From UBA830 sp038146925 (lineage in GTDB: Bacteria > Pseudomonadota > Alphaproteobacteria > MPNO01 > UBA830): 64,000 nt of DNA. Position 1 is the first letter of the stretch, and every line of letters begins with the position of its first letter. The stretch spans positions 124,001 to 188,000 of the forward strand of contig JAYQSP010000008.1 of assembly GCA_038146925.1 (NCBI GenBank), written 5' to 3'. The translations under genes were made by a program, and so were the position numbers. Below, one piece after another: positions 23,244 to 32,882 of the stretch. A model generated the notes under the pieces. The model did no database searches. It saw nothing but the letters and a program-made list of their open reading frames with translations, and had not been told where the DNA came from.

Positions 23244-23272
23244 AAAAAGGGCCGCGAGTTCCCCCGCGGCCC
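23244..23272 (-). terminator. Rho-independent terminator after the OmpA-like gene
   Basis: On the minus strand an 8-bp perfect stem, GGGCCGCG/CGCGGCCC, with an 8-base loop is followed by TTTTT. It begins about 26 bp after the OmpA-like stop codon. Confidence 0.85.
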
Positions 23273-23297
23273 CGATTGTCGTTTTTGGAGGTAAAGG

Positions 23298-24140
23298 TCA
23301 GTAGCGAACCGTGACCTCGACCCGGCGATTGCCGGCTTCCTTCATACCATCCTTGGTTTCCACGGCATTGGCGTTTTCGCCAAGTGAACCGATGGTCAAC
23401 ACCCGGCCGGATACGCCGAGTTTGCTCAGTTCCGCCGCTACGGCGTTGGCGCGTTTTTCCGCCAGCATCGCGTTGTAGGCGCTGGCGCCGGATCTGTCGG
23501 TATGTCCGGTCACCGATACAACCTTCGGCTTGGTCGATTTGATGACGTCCGCCGCCGTTGCGACAACCGATTGGGCGTCCTTGTTCAGCTCCGCGCTGTT
23601 GAAACCGAAGTAGACCAGGAAGGTCAGCGGCGACAGTTTGGCTTTCGGTTTCGGTTTGGCCGGCGCCTTTTTCTCGATCTTGGCGAGCGCGATGAAGAAC
23701 TGGATGCGGCAGCGATCGATATGATCCTGCTGGTTGTTTTCTTCCTGCTCCTGCGCCCAGCAGTCGTACATCGCCTTGGCCCGGGCGGCATCCGCCGGCC
23801 AGGTCTTCGTAGCGTTGGCTGCCAGAGCCTTGGTCAGGCGGCCGTGCGCGGACGCGATCAGCTTGCCCGGTTTCGCAGGTTGCGGCCGTGCGTTAGGCGC
23901 TTCCGGTTTGGTTGGTTTGCTGCCTGCGGCGGCAATGGCCCGCGTTGCAAACACGTCCGAATCTTCGTAATCGCCTTCGTTATATTCGTCCTGGGACAGG
24001 GCGATATATTCCTTGTACAGCGCTTTCGAGAATGCATCGCCTGTCGGCGCCGTATGCTTGGCCGTGCCCAGTTCCAGCCCGCCGCACGCGCCGAGCAGCC
24101 CGGTCGCGGCGACGATGAGTGCAATTTTCTTGAACGTCAT
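23298..24140 (-). CDS. OmpA-family outer-membrane lipoprotein
   Basis: 280 residues. A lipoprotein signal peptide ends at Cys19 (GLLGAC), so the N-terminus should be lipid-anchored. The middle is helical and rich in Ala, Lys and Pro (KPKPKAKL). The C-terminal about 120 residues form a peptidoglycan-binding OmpA domain: VYFGFNSAEL, VTGHTDRSGASAYNAMLAEK and NRRVEVTVRY. It lacks the beta-barrel of classical OmpA and resembles Pal-like envelope anchors with an extra helical domain. It is monocistronic, with its own terminator just downstream. Confidence 0.9.
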   Translation of the reverse strand: MTFKKIALIVAATGLLGACGGLELGTAKHTAPTGDAFSKALYKEYIALSQDEYNEGDYEDSDVFATRAIAAAGSKPTKPEAPNARPQPAKPGKLIASAHGRLTKALAANATKTWPADAARAKAMYDCWAQEQEENNQQDHIDRCRIQFFIALAKIEKKAPAKPKPKAKLSPLTFLVYFGFNSAELNKDAQSVVATAADVIKSTKPKVVSVTGHTDRSGASAYNAMLAEKRANAVAAELSKLGVSGRVLTIGSLGENANAVETKDGMKEAGNRRVEVTVRY

Positions 24141-24578
24141 CTCAATTACTTCTTTTGTTCTACATCAAGCCCATTTCCGCCGACTAGCCTACCCGCGGTT
24201 CAGGACCAAGACCCGGATCTTCAATCGGTTTCCCGGATCGCTTCCCCAAGTTTTCTCCACATGCCGAAAATCCGCGTTTTAGGCGAAATCAATGACGACC
24301 AAACAATCATATCGTCTGTACGTCATACGGAAAGCCCCCTTCGCAATATTGATAAGACGCGTTTCATTGCTGGTCTGAGATCGACCCGCCTTGTTATCGG
24401 AAGGAGGCAACTATAAGGTTTTTACCGGTTTCATTTTCTGCGGCTCCCGTTTGCCGGGTTTGACGGCAGGTATCGGGGTTATTTGGACAATCGCGTGGTG
24501 TAAGGCCGCCGGGGTGTGTGGATACGGGGCGACGGAACCGGCAATCGCCTGTCGATACTTATTCAAGGGAGACGCATC
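24141..24578. other. 438-bp intergenic region without a convincing gene
   Basis: This gap separates the divergent OmpA-like and TRAP genes and must hold both promoters. An AAGGAGG-like sequence near 24401-24407 has no usable start codon at the right distance. Short open frames here lack family features. No riboswitch or clear operator was recognised. Confidence 0.6.
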
Positions 24579-25643
24579 ATGATCAATTTGAGAGCATTTG
24601 GCGGCATTGCCGCCGCTGCGGCTCTGCTCGGCGTCGTCGCGACGGCGCCGGTGCAGGCGCAGAAGTACAATTTCAAACTTACATCGTTCGTGCCGGCGAA
24701 AGGCGGTTTCTGGAACAACTATATGGGCCGTTTCATCGATGCCGTGGATCTGATGACCAACGGCGAGGTGAAGATAAAGGGATTCGGCGTCGGGGTTCTG
24801 GCCGGACCTTTCGACGGCTGGGCCGCGGTTCAGAAGGGAACGGCGGATATCTGCTACTGCTATCCGGGGTTTGCCCTCAACGCCGATCCGGCCAACGGCA
24901 TCTTTGCCGGCATGGTCGGCGGCATGCCGATGGAAGAGTTCATGCACTGGTTCGTCGCCGGCGACGGCACCAAGCTGCTGACCGAGATGCGGGGGCAGAC
25001 CCAGAAACTGGTGCCGATCGTGACCGGTTTCGGCTCCACGGAAATCTTCCTGCATTCGCACAAGAAAATTCAGACCATTGCCGATCTGAAGGGCATGAAG
25101 ATCAGGACGGCGGGCGCCTGGGCGGATATCCTGAAGCGGGTCGGTGCGTCACCGACGGTGCTGCCGCCGGCCGATATCTACACTGCGCTGGAACGCCGGG
25201 TCATTGACGGGACGGAATTTGTGACCCCGTCCACCAACATCAAACTCGGTTTCCACAAGATCGCCAAATACATCATCGTGCCAGGCATCCATTCGCCGGC
25301 GCACATGAACGAGGCGGTTTTCAACGAAACGACGTGGAAAAGCATGCCCAAAATGATCCAGGAGCAGATCAGGGCAGCCGGTCTCTATGCCGGCTTCCGG
25401 ACGGCAATGCAGATCGGGATCGACGATATCAATGCGATGGAGGCGATGAGCAAGGGCAAGAACGAATGGGTGGCGCTAACGCCCGAGGCCCAGGAGAAAA
25501 TCAAGGAACTGGGGCGCCAGTGGTCCGAGGAACAGGCCAAGGCGCAATCCGCCAAGGGCAATGACTGGATGGCGCGTGTATCCGAATCCTACTGGAGCTT
25601 CTACGATCGCTGGAAGAAATTCGGCACATACCGCCATAACTGA
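24579..25643 (+). CDS. TRAP transporter solute-binding protein (DctP type)
   Basis: 354 residues from the ATG at 24579, with AAGGGAGA as ribosome site. A signal peptide ends at APVQAQ, giving a mature periplasmic protein. Features of the TAXI/DctP family are seen: a long lobe with GVGVLAGPFDGWAAVQKGTA, KGMKIRTAGAWADILKRVGA with the conserved Arg that binds the substrate carboxylate, and a helical C-terminus. It should capture an organic acid for the DctQM permease encoded next. The family is mostly specific for carboxylates, which fits the surrounding acid catabolism genes. Confidence 0.93.
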   Translation: MINLRAFGGIAAAAALLGVVATAPVQAQKYNFKLTSFVPAKGGFWNNYMGRFIDAVDLMTNGEVKIKGFGVGVLAGPFDGWAAVQKGTADICYCYPGFALNADPANGIFAGMVGGMPMEEFMHWFVAGDGTKLLTEMRGQTQKLVPIVTGFGSTEIFLHSHKKIQTIADLKGMKIRTAGAWADILKRVGASPTVLPPADIYTALERRVIDGTEFVTPSTNIKLGFHKIAKYIIVPGIHSPAHMNEAVFNETTWKSMPKMIQEQIRAAGLYAGFRTAMQIGIDDINAMEAMSKGKNEWVALTPEAQEKIKELGRQWSEEQAKAQSAKGNDWMARVSESYWSFYDRWKKFGTYRHN

Positions 25644-25695
25644 CCGACAGAAGGTGCATTGAACCGGGGCCCGGCGCCCCGGTTTCTCTCTTAAC

Positions 25696-26247
25696 ATGGT
25701 TCGCGTTCTCACCGTCATCGACCGGTTGTCGTCCGCCCTCGCGGTAGTCGCGGGCGTCCTGTTGCTGATCCTGATCGGCGACATGATGTACGAAGTCGTG
25801 TCGCGGCGAGTCTTCTCCGCGCCGACGCTCTGGGCCTATGACGTCGCGTATATGGCGAACGGAATCGGATTTCTGTTCGCCGCCGGATATGCGCTCCGCA
25901 AAAATGCGCATATTCGCATAGATTTCCTGTCGACCCGGTTTTCCCGCCGCTATCAGGACTGGATCAACGTCGCAGCCTATGTGCTGCTGATTTTGCCGGC
26001 GTTGATCTTCTTTGTGATAGGCGCCTACGACGAATGGCTTGAAGCGTATCTGACCGACGAGTTGGATCCCGCCAGCCCGTGGAAACCGCTCCTGTGGCCC
26101 CTGTTCGCGGGCTTGCTGATCGGGTTTGCGGGTCTGCTGCTGCAGGCGCTGGCTGAATGCATCCGGCATGTCCGCAGCGCCCTTGGCCTCGGACCGTCTC
26201 CGCTGGAACAGGCGGGCGACAGTCTTTCGGATGCCGACCATGGGTGA
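25696..26247 (+). CDS. TRAP transporter small permease subunit (DctQ type)
   Basis: 183 residues with four predicted membrane helices, the standard DctQ layout. The FLFAAGYALRKNAHIRIDFL segment between helices 2 and 3 is the most conserved part of the family. The 3' end overlaps the DctM gene by 8 bp, so the two permease subunits are translationally coupled. It forms the membrane complex that couples substrate release by the binding protein to a sodium gradient. Confidence 0.93.
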   Translation: MVRVLTVIDRLSSALAVVAGVLLLILIGDMMYEVVSRRVFSAPTLWAYDVAYMANGIGFLFAAGYALRKNAHIRIDFLSTRFSRRYQDWINVAAYVLLILPALIFFVIGAYDEWLEAYLTDELDPASPWKPLLWPLFAGLLIGFAGLLLQALAECIRHVRSALGLGPSPLEQAGDSLSDADHG

Positions 26248-27565
26248 TCTGTCGCTCGCCGTTTTCATGTTTCCGGTGCTGTTCGTCCTGGTGTTCGCCG
26301 GTATCCCGGTGGCGCTCAGCCTGATCGCGACGGCGTTCCTTTTCGGCGTCGTCGAATTCGGCATGATCCTGCCGACGCAGTTTCACAGCCGCCTGTTCGA
26401 CGTGACATCGAACTTCGTGCTCGCGGCCATCCCCCTGTTTGTGTTCATGGGCGCCATGCTGGAACGGGCGGGGATCGCCGCCCGGCTGTTCGAGGCGATC
26501 AAGATCTGGTTCGGCGCGCTGCGCGGCGGACTTGCGATTACGACCATCATCATGTGCGGGATATTCGCCGCATCGTCCGGCGTGGTCGGCGCAGTGGAAA
26601 TCGTCGTCGGGCTGATGGCGGTGCCCGCCATGCTCGGTGCGGGATATAAAAAGGACCTTGCGGCAGGCACCGTCTGTGCCGGCGGATCGCTGGGGACCAC
26701 CATTCCGCCGTCCGTCGTCATCATCGTCTATGCCTCCATCACCGAAATGTCCGTCGGCGATCTGTTCGCAGGGATCCTGATCCCGGCGGGCGTGCTGGTC
26801 GGCCTGTTTCTGGTCTATATCGTCGGGCGGTGCCTGCTGCATCCGGACGCCGGACCGGGGCTGACCGACATCGACGACCGCGTGCCGCTGTCCGGAAAGC
26901 TGTGGCTGGCGCTGACCGCGCTGCTGCCGGCATCGCTGCTGGTTCTGGCCGTCCTCGGCAGCATTTTCGCCGGCATCGCCGCACCGACGGAGGCAGCGGC
27001 GGTCGGCGCGCTGGGGTCGGTGATTCTGGCCATCGCCTACGGACAGTTTTCATTCCGCGTGCTGAAAGAAGCGGTGACCCAGACCATCAAGATCACGGCC
27101 ATGGTGATGATGATTGTTCTCGGCGGCATTCTGTTCGCCAGCGTCTTCATCATCCACGGCGGCGACGACCTTGTATCGCAGATTGTCGAAGGTACCGGTC
27201 TCGGCCCGGCAGGGATCGTGGTGATATTCCTGATCGTCGTGTTTATTCTCGGCTTCGTGCTGGACTGGATATCGGTTCTGATCATCGTGCTGCCGATCGC
27301 CGATCCGATCATCCGAGCCGCCGACATCGATCCCCTGTGGTTCGGCGTCATGGTCTGCATCATATTGCAGACATCCTATCTGACCCCGCCGATGGCACCG
27401 TCGATCTTCTACCTGCGTTCCATCGCGCCGAAGGAAATCACCTATATCGACATGTACAAGGGCGTCGCGCCGTTCGTCGTAGCCCAGCTTCTGACGCTTG
27501 CCCTGGTCGCGCTGTATCCTGCAACCGCGACGTGGCTGCCTGAAATCCTGTTCAGCGGGTTCTAG
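26240..27565 (+). CDS. TRAP transporter large permease subunit (DctM type)
   Basis: 441 residues from the ATG at 26240; an ATG three codons earlier (26231) is also possible. About twelve membrane helices. DctM marks include PLFVFMGAMLERAGIAARLF near the N-terminus, CAGGSLGTTIPPSVVIIVYA, and LTPPMAPSIFYLRSIAP near the C-terminus. It forms the transport channel with DctQ. The gene ends 13 bp before the convergent aminotransferase stop, so the TRAP operon is dctPQM with nothing else attached. Confidence 0.94.
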   Translation: MGDLSLAVFMFPVLFVLVFAGIPVALSLIATAFLFGVVEFGMILPTQFHSRLFDVTSNFVLAAIPLFVFMGAMLERAGIAARLFEAIKIWFGALRGGLAITTIIMCGIFAASSGVVGAVEIVVGLMAVPAMLGAGYKKDLAAGTVCAGGSLGTTIPPSVVIIVYASITEMSVGDLFAGILIPAGVLVGLFLVYIVGRCLLHPDAGPGLTDIDDRVPLSGKLWLALTALLPASLLVLAVLGSIFAGIAAPTEAAAVGALGSVILAIAYGQFSFRVLKEAVTQTIKITAMVMMIVLGGILFASVFIIHGGDDLVSQIVEGTGLGPAGIVVIFLIVVFILGFVLDWISVLIIVLPIADPIIRAADIDPLWFGVMVCIILQTSYLTPPMAPSIFYLRSIAPKEITYIDMYKGVAPFVVAQLLTLALVALYPATATWLPEILFSGF

Positions 27566-27578
27566 CACCCACCGTTAG

Positions 27579-28913
27579 CTAGTCCGTCTCGCGAATCGCC
27601 TCGCCCAGGATCGAGACGATGTCGCCGATCTGATCGTCTGAGATGATCAGTGGCGGGGACAGGGCGATGATGTCGCCTGTTTGCCGGACCAGAAGCCCCT
27701 TTTCGTAGCATTTCAGATAAACGTCATAGGCGCGCGTTGTCGGCTGGCCGTCGCGGGGGGAAAGCTCCACCGCGCCCATCAGGCCGAGATTGCGGATATC
27801 GATGACGTTCGGTTCGCCTTTGAGACCGTGCAGCGCGTCCTCCCACACCGGCGCCGCTGCCTTGCCGCGGTTGAAAAGATCGTCTTCCGCGAACACGTCC
27901 AGCGTCGCCAGGCCGGCGGCGCAGGCGAGCGGATGAGCGGAATAGGTATAGCCGTGGAACAGCTCGATCATGTGGGGCGGACCCTGCATGAACGTGTCGT
28001 ACACGCCGGACCGCACCGCGACCGCCGACATCGGCACGGCGGCGTTGGTCAGGCCCTTCGCCATGGTCAGCATGTCGGGCACGATGCCGAAATAGTCGGC
28101 GGCGAACGGGTCGCCCAGCCGCCCGAACCCGGTAATCACTTCGTCGAAGATCAGCAGGATGCCGTATGCGTCGCAGATGCCCCGCAGTTTTTCGAGATAG
28201 CCCTTCGGCGGCACCAGCACCCCGGTCGATCCCGCAACGGGCTCGACGATGACGGCGGCGATGGTCGATGGATCGTGCAGCGCGACGATGCGTTCCAGGT
28301 CGTCGGCCAGATGGGCGCCCCAGTCCGGCTGCCCGCGCGAAAACGCCATTTCGTCCAGGTTGTGAGTGTGCGGCAGGTGGTCGACACCGGCCAGCAGGGT
28401 GCCGAAATGCTTGCGGTTGTTGGAGATGCCGCCGACCGACGTGCCGCCGATGCCGACCCCGTGATAGCCCCGTTCGCGCCCGATCAGCCGCGTACGGCCG
28501 GGCTCCCCCCGGTGATGGTGATAGGCCAGCGCGATCTTCAACGCCGTGTCGACCGCTTCCGATCCCGAATTGCCGTAGAACACATGGTTCAGATCGCCCG
28601 GAAACATGTTGGTCAGCCGCGCCGACAGGTCGAACGCGCCCTGGTGTCCCCACTGGAAAGCGGGCGCATAGTCCATGCTTTCCGCCTGGGCCTTGATGGC
28701 CTCGGTGATCTTTTCGCGTCCGTGCCCGGCATTGACGCACCACATGCCCGACGTCCCGTCGAGGATCCGCCGTCCCCGGTCGTCGACGTAGTGCATGTCC
28801 TTTGCCGACACCATGACCCGCGGCGCCGCCTTAAACTGGCGGTTGGCCGTGAACGGCATCCAGTACGGTTCCAGCGTATTCGTCTTCTGCCCTGCGGGCG
28901 CGCCGTCCGGCAT
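27579..28913 (-). CDS. Class III pyridoxal-phosphate aminotransferase (omega-amino acid:pyruvate type)
   Basis: 444 residues. The PLP-binding Lys286 (TMAKGLTN), Asp257 (FDEVITGFGR) and the phosphate-binding GNSGSEAVDTALK segment are all present. FTANRQFKAAPRVMVSAKDM at the N-terminus, HGYTYSAHPLACAAGLATLD and the length match beta-alanine:pyruvate transaminases of the omega-transaminase group. It transfers an amino group from a terminal amine or beta-amino acid to pyruvate. It is convergent with dctM and divergent from the MFS gene at 29.0 kb, so it is transcribed alone. Confidence 0.92.
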   Translation of the reverse strand: MPDGAPAGQKTNTLEPYWMPFTANRQFKAAPRVMVSAKDMHYVDDRGRRILDGTSGMWCVNAGHGREKITEAIKAQAESMDYAPAFQWGHQGAFDLSARLTNMFPGDLNHVFYGNSGSEAVDTALKIALAYHHHRGEPGRTRLIGRERGYHGVGIGGTSVGGISNNRKHFGTLLAGVDHLPHTHNLDEMAFSRGQPDWGAHLADDLERIVALHDPSTIAAVIVEPVAGSTGVLVPPKGYLEKLRGICDAYGILLIFDEVITGFGRLGDPFAADYFGIVPDMLTMAKGLTNAAVPMSAVAVRSGVYDTFMQGPPHMIELFHGYTYSAHPLACAAGLATLDVFAEDDLFNRGKAAAPVWEDALHGLKGEPNVIDIRNLGLMGAVELSPRDGQPTTRAYDVYLKCYEKGLLVRQTGDIIALSPPLIISDDQIGDIVSILGEAIRETD

Positions 28914-29007
28914 GGCAAGTCCTCCGATGTTTGGCCGAGGCTATCAACGGGCTGCGGCAGCGGCAAGGCGGGAATGACACCGGACCCGACCGGCGTTACA
29001 AACGGGT

Positions 29008-30261
29008 ATGGCCACAATATCAGGTTTCCCCGCTCTCGCCGCCGCGCTGCGGGAGCGGAACTACCGCACTTTCTCCATCGGCAACATCCTGTCGCACAAC
29101 GGCACGTGGGCGCAGCGGACAGCGGTGCTGTGGTTCACCTGGGAGATGACGGGTTCCGGCTTCTGGCTTGGGTTGATGACGGTCGCCGATCTGCTGCCGG
29201 TCGTCTTGATCGGGCCGGTGGCCGGCGCCATCGCCGACCGGGTGAATCTGCTGACCATGATGAAGATCACCCAGGTGCTGGCGGCGATACAGTCTGCGGC
29301 GCTGGCGGCGCTGACCTTTGCGGGCGTTATGACGCCCCAACTGCTGTTCGTAATGGTGCTGATCCACGGCATCATTCTGTCGTTCAACCAGCCGGCGCGG
29401 CTCGCCATGGTGCCGCACCTGATCGAGCGGGAGAATTTGTCCGCGGCCATCGGCATCAATTCGATGATCTTCAATTCCGCCCGCGCCACCGGACCGATGA
29501 TTTCCGGCGCGCTGATCGGCGGCTGGGGGATTGCTTTCGCCTTCGTGTTCAACGCCCTCAGCTATGTGTGGTTTATCGGCTCGCTCTATCTGCTGCGGCT
29601 CGACAATCCGCGCAGCACAAAGGCGCGCACCCCGGCCCGCGAGGTGCCGCGCGAAATCGCCGAGGGATTCCGCTACGCGGTACAGCACGCGGGCATCGGG
29701 CGCATGCTGGTGATTTTGTCGGTGGTGTCGATCTTTGGGCGCCCCTATATGGAATTGTTGTCGGGGTTCGCCGACGAGGTGTTCGGCCGCGGCGTCGAAG
29801 GGTATTCGTTTATGGTTTCGCTGACCGGGATCGGCGCCGTGATCGGGGGGGGGTGGCTGGCCCAGCGCGGCCAGGTTAGCGGTCTGACGTCACGCGTCGT
29901 GCTGGCCCTGCTGCTTCTGGGGCTTTCGCTGATCGGGTTCGCGGCGACCAATCTGTTCGTCTTCGCCCTGGCTTGTCTCCTGATCACCGGCTTTGCCGTC
30001 ATTATCATCGGCGTTGGCGAACAGACGCTGCTGCAGAACGCCGTCGATCCCTCTATGCGCGGCCGGGTGATGAGCCTCTACGGCATGATCGGGCGCGGCG
30101 CACCTGCCATCGGCGCCATCGTCATGGGCTCGCTGGCGGAAGCGTTCGGTTTTCAGGCGCCGGTGCTTGTGGGCGCGCTCCTGCTGCTGGGCCTTTGGTG
30201 GTGGGCGCGTCAGCGTCAGCAATCAATGGCGGAGACGCTGGAAGGCGAGCGACCGGCGTAG
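29008..30261 (+). CDS. MFS transporter, exporter-like (MFS_3/EntS type)
   Basis: 417 residues, about twelve membrane helices. The N-terminal FRTFSIGN-like region (ERNYRTFSIGNILSHNGTWA), WFTWEMTGSGFWLGLMTVAD and QPARLAMVPHLIERENLSAA are characteristic of the MFS_3 group that includes the enterobactin exporter EntS and many drug or metabolite exporters. Its role is probably efflux, substrate unknown. It ends 2 bp before the stop of the convergent mechanosensitive channel gene. Confidence 0.9.
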   Translation: MATISGFPALAAALRERNYRTFSIGNILSHNGTWAQRTAVLWFTWEMTGSGFWLGLMTVADLLPVVLIGPVAGAIADRVNLLTMMKITQVLAAIQSAALAALTFAGVMTPQLLFVMVLIHGIILSFNQPARLAMVPHLIERENLSAAIGINSMIFNSARATGPMISGALIGGWGIAFAFVFNALSYVWFIGSLYLLRLDNPRSTKARTPAREVPREIAEGFRYAVQHAGIGRMLVILSVVSIFGRPYMELLSGFADEVFGRGVEGYSFMVSLTGIGAVIGGGWLAQRGQVSGLTSRVVLALLLLGLSLIGFAATNLFVFALACLLITGFAVIIIGVGEQTLLQNAVDPSMRGRVMSLYGMIGRGAPAIGAIVMGSLAEAFGFQAPVLVGALLLLGLWWWARQRQQSMAETLEGERPA

Positions 30262-30263
30262 CG

Positions 30264-31568
30264 CTAGGGCAGTGTCGTGCCGTCGTTCACAGTGACCACC
30301 CGTTGCGGGAACGGTATTTCGATGCCCTGCTGCTGCAGGGCGGTCCAGATCATCATCATCAAATCGGCGCCGACGCGGTTTTCGCCGTCGTCGACGCCTT
30401 CCATCCAGAATTCCACCAGGATGTTAATGCCGGACTCTCCAAATCCCGCGATTTCCGCGTCGGGGCGGAACTCGATCGGGACGTCGTCGCCGCTGATCAC
30501 CTTGGGGTGCCTGGAAACAATCTCCCGGATGGTTTCGAACATAGGTTCGAGGTCGGTTTTGTACGACACCTGAAAATTGATGGGATAGCGTTGCATCTTG
30601 TTGTTGTGGGTCCAGTTGGTGAACGACGTGGTGATGAACTTCTCGTTCGGGACCATGATGTCCTTGCCGTCGTATGTTTCCAGCGTGGCGGAGCGCATGC
30701 TCAGTTCGCGCAACGTGCCGGCACGGCCGTCTTCCAGCTGGATGTAGTCGCCGATGGTCAGGCTGCGGTCGAGCAGGATGATGATGCCCGAAATGAAATT
30801 CGAAGCGATCTGCTGCAGCCCGAACCCCAGACCGACGCCCAGCGCGCCGCCGAAGACCGCCAGCGCCGTCAGGTCGATCCCCATGACGTTCAACAGCAGC
30901 AGGAAGATGATCACAAAGACGCCGATTTCGAACAGTTTCGCCATGACTTCCCGTGCGCCGGGGTCGAGTGCTTGCTGAGTGCGGATCACCCGCTTGCCGG
31001 TGATGTTCGACAGCCGACCCAGCCAGAACAGGATGACCCCAAACACAAAGGTGCGCAGAATTGTATAAACGCTGAGCTTGATGTTCCCGACGTTGAAGGA
31101 AATGCTGTCCAGGTATTGGGTCACGTCGGTCAGAAGGCCAAGGCCATAGAGAATGGCGACCGGCAGACCGACCCACTTCAGCAACGCGATAATCGTCGGG
31201 GTCTGCAGCAAATGTTTCGCGAGACAGTAAGCCAGGAAAATGAAGGCGACGATCTGGGCCGATTTGACCAGCCAGACGGCGCCGATCTCTTGGGCGCTGA
31301 ACGCCGCGGCGATCTCCAGCCCAATGGCTGCGGTCAGCGGCTGGACCAGCGCGCTCGCCCGGTGAATCGTCCAGCGGAGATCTTCCAGTGGCCCCGGCCC
31401 CGGTTCCTCGCGAAACAGTCTGATGCGTTGCAGGATAAAGGCGCCGAACATCCAGCCGATAAGTATGGCGACGGCGACGACGGCGACCTGGAGATAAAAA
31501 TCCTCGCTGATAAGCGTGGTAACGATTTCTAGCCATATTTTCTCTGCCCGCTCGATCAGCCCATCCAT
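30264..31568 (-). CDS. MscS family mechanosensitive ion channel
   Basis: 434 residues. Several N-terminal membrane helices precede the pore helix (LAVFGGALGVGLGFGLQQIA), followed by the cytoplasmic beta domain (FISGIIILLDRSLTIGDYIQ, then MVPNEKFITTSFTNWTHNNK) and an alpha/beta vestibule. The alternating Gly/Ala pore pattern and the phenylalanine-poor gate fit the larger MscS/YbdG-like class. It should release solutes on hypo-osmotic shock. Transcribed alone in the inner-membrane transporter group. Confidence 0.92.
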   Translation of the reverse strand: MDGLIERAEKIWLEIVTTLISEDFYLQVAVVAVAILIGWMFGAFILQRIRLFREEPGPGPLEDLRWTIHRASALVQPLTAAIGLEIAAAFSAQEIGAVWLVKSAQIVAFIFLAYCLAKHLLQTPTIIALLKWVGLPVAILYGLGLLTDVTQYLDSISFNVGNIKLSVYTILRTFVFGVILFWLGRLSNITGKRVIRTQQALDPGAREVMAKLFEIGVFVIIFLLLLNVMGIDLTALAVFGGALGVGLGFGLQQIASNFISGIIILLDRSLTIGDYIQLEDGRAGTLRELSMRSATLETYDGKDIMVPNEKFITTSFTNWTHNNKMQRYPINFQVSYKTDLEPMFETIREIVSRHPKVISGDDVPIEFRPDAEIAGFGESGINILVEFWMEGVDDGENRVGADLMMMIWTALQQQGIEIPFPQRVVTVNDGTTLP

Positions 31569-31664
31569 GTGCTTCTCCCAGCATCAGATCGTCAAACGAG
31601 TATTCCGGTTCCGTGGTACCCCGAAAGAGGCGAATCCGCGACGGGAAAGAGGGGCTGCCCCCGG

Positions 31665-32882
31665 CTATTCGATGGCGTCGGCCTCCTCGACCATCTGCAC
31701 CAGCGACGCGCGGAGCAGGTAGTCGCGTTTGGCCTTTTCGTCCGTGGCGGTGAATGCCAGCTCTTTCAGGCGCTTTTCGCGGGCTTCTGCGTCGTTTTCT
31801 TCCAGCAGACGCTTATTCGCGATGGATTGCGCCTGGACGTATTTTTCCGCCATCGGCCGGCGCTGGCGGTCGTAGCGGGCCAGTAACGCTTCGTGATCGC
31901 CGCCGTGCCAGGCTGCTTCCAGCTTCTTCGCCAGGTTCAGCCCGTCATGGATACCGCTGTTCATGCCCATCCCCCCCAGCGGGTTGTTCACATGCGCGGC
32001 GTCGCCGGCAAGCGCAACCCGGCCTTTGGCGAAAGTTTCGGCGACGCGCTGGTGCACGCTATACAGGTTGCGATGGACCAGTTCGTACGGCGGGTCGTAT
32101 GGATAGCATTCCGCGAACCGCGCCTGAATCCATTCGTCGCTGAGGACGTGTTCGTCGGGTGCGTCATCGAATGCCGGAAACAACGCACGCCATATTCCCT
32201 CGTCGTCGTCGCCCGGTACCTTGATCATGGCGCACCATTGTTCGGGGTGGGCGACGTAATTGCGGTACCGGTATCCGGCTGCTTCCTCGAAATCGTAGTG
32301 CGTTGAGACGATGATGAAGCGTTCTTCCCACGTGAACCCCGGGAAATCGATGTCGAGTGCTTTGCGCACCACGGAGCGTCCGCCGTCGGCGCCGACCAGA
32401 AACCTGCCGCGATGGGTTTCCTTCGTGCCGTCCGGCGCCTCGACCGTGATCTCGACGCCGTCGTCGTCCTGCGTCAGCGCGGTTAATTCGCGTTCACGGT
32501 GCAGTTCGAACCCGTCGATGGTCAGCGCGATATCGCGTGCGACCTCGATCGTTTTGTGCTGTTCCAGCTGCAGGGCATAGGGATAGGTCAGCACATCCGA
32601 TATATCGCGATAGTCGAATTCGGCGACGATACGGTCGCTGGCGCGGTCGCGCCACTGGAACAGCGGCGATTCGATGCCGCGGCGCAGCAGTTCCGGCGTC
32701 ATCCCGAGTTCTTCCACCAGCATCAGGGTCGACGGGTGCAGCGTGGATGCCCGGTGATCGGCGGGAATTTCCGCCAGGGTATCGAATACTTTCACCGGAA
32801 TGCCGGCTTTTACCAGCGCCAGCGCCGTGGTCATCCCGACCGGCCCGGCCCCCGCTATCAGAACGCATTCGTTATTCGGCAT
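31665..32882 (-). CDS. FAD-dependent aromatic hydroxylase (PHBH/MhpA-like)
   Basis: 405 residues. The three fingerprints of class A flavoprotein hydroxylases are present: GAGPVG at the N-terminus for the ADP moiety, DG in LVGADGGRSVVRKAL, and GD in VALAGDAAHVNNPLGGMGMN. The enzyme should use NAD(P)H and O2 to hydroxylate an aromatic or polyketide-like acid. Unlike the two flavin monooxygenases at 3.0 and 13.0 kb, it needs no separate reductase. Its start directly abuts the stop of the EamA gene upstream, so the two form an operon that may pair transport with oxidation. Confidence 0.9.
   Translation of the reverse strand: MPNNECVLIAGAGPVGMTTALALVKAGIPVKVFDTLAEIPADHRASTLHPSTLMLVEELGMTPELLRRGIESPLFQWRDRASDRIVAEFDYRDISDVLTYPYALQLEQHKTIEVARDIALTIDGFELHRERELTALTQDDDGVEITVEAPDGTKETHRGRFLVGADGGRSVVRKALDIDFPGFTWEERFIIVSTHYDFEEAAGYRYRNYVAHPEQWCAMIKVPGDDDEGIWRALFPAFDDAPDEHVLSDEWIQARFAECYPYDPPYELVHRNLYSVHQRVAETFAKGRVALAGDAAHVNNPLGGMGMNSGIHDGLNLAKKLEAAWHGGDHEALLARYDRQRRPMAEKYVQAQSIANKRLLEENDAEAREKRLKELAFTATDEKAKRDYLLRASLVQMVEEADAIE

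Noticed and set aside
24391..24582. A 63-codon frame ahead of the TRAP binding-protein gene
   Set aside because: Overlaps the dctP start, lacks a properly spaced start codon and has no protein-like features.
27681..29879. A 732-codon plus-strand frame across the aminotransferase and the start of the MFS gene
   Set aside because: Antisense to a complete aminotransferase with all catalytic residues and out of frame with the MFS gene; composition is that of a shadow frame.
29973..31532. A 519-codon plus-strand frame across the MscS gene
   Set aside because: Antisense shadow of a clear MscS channel; its low-complexity Asp/Gln/His/Arg composition is typical of such shadows.
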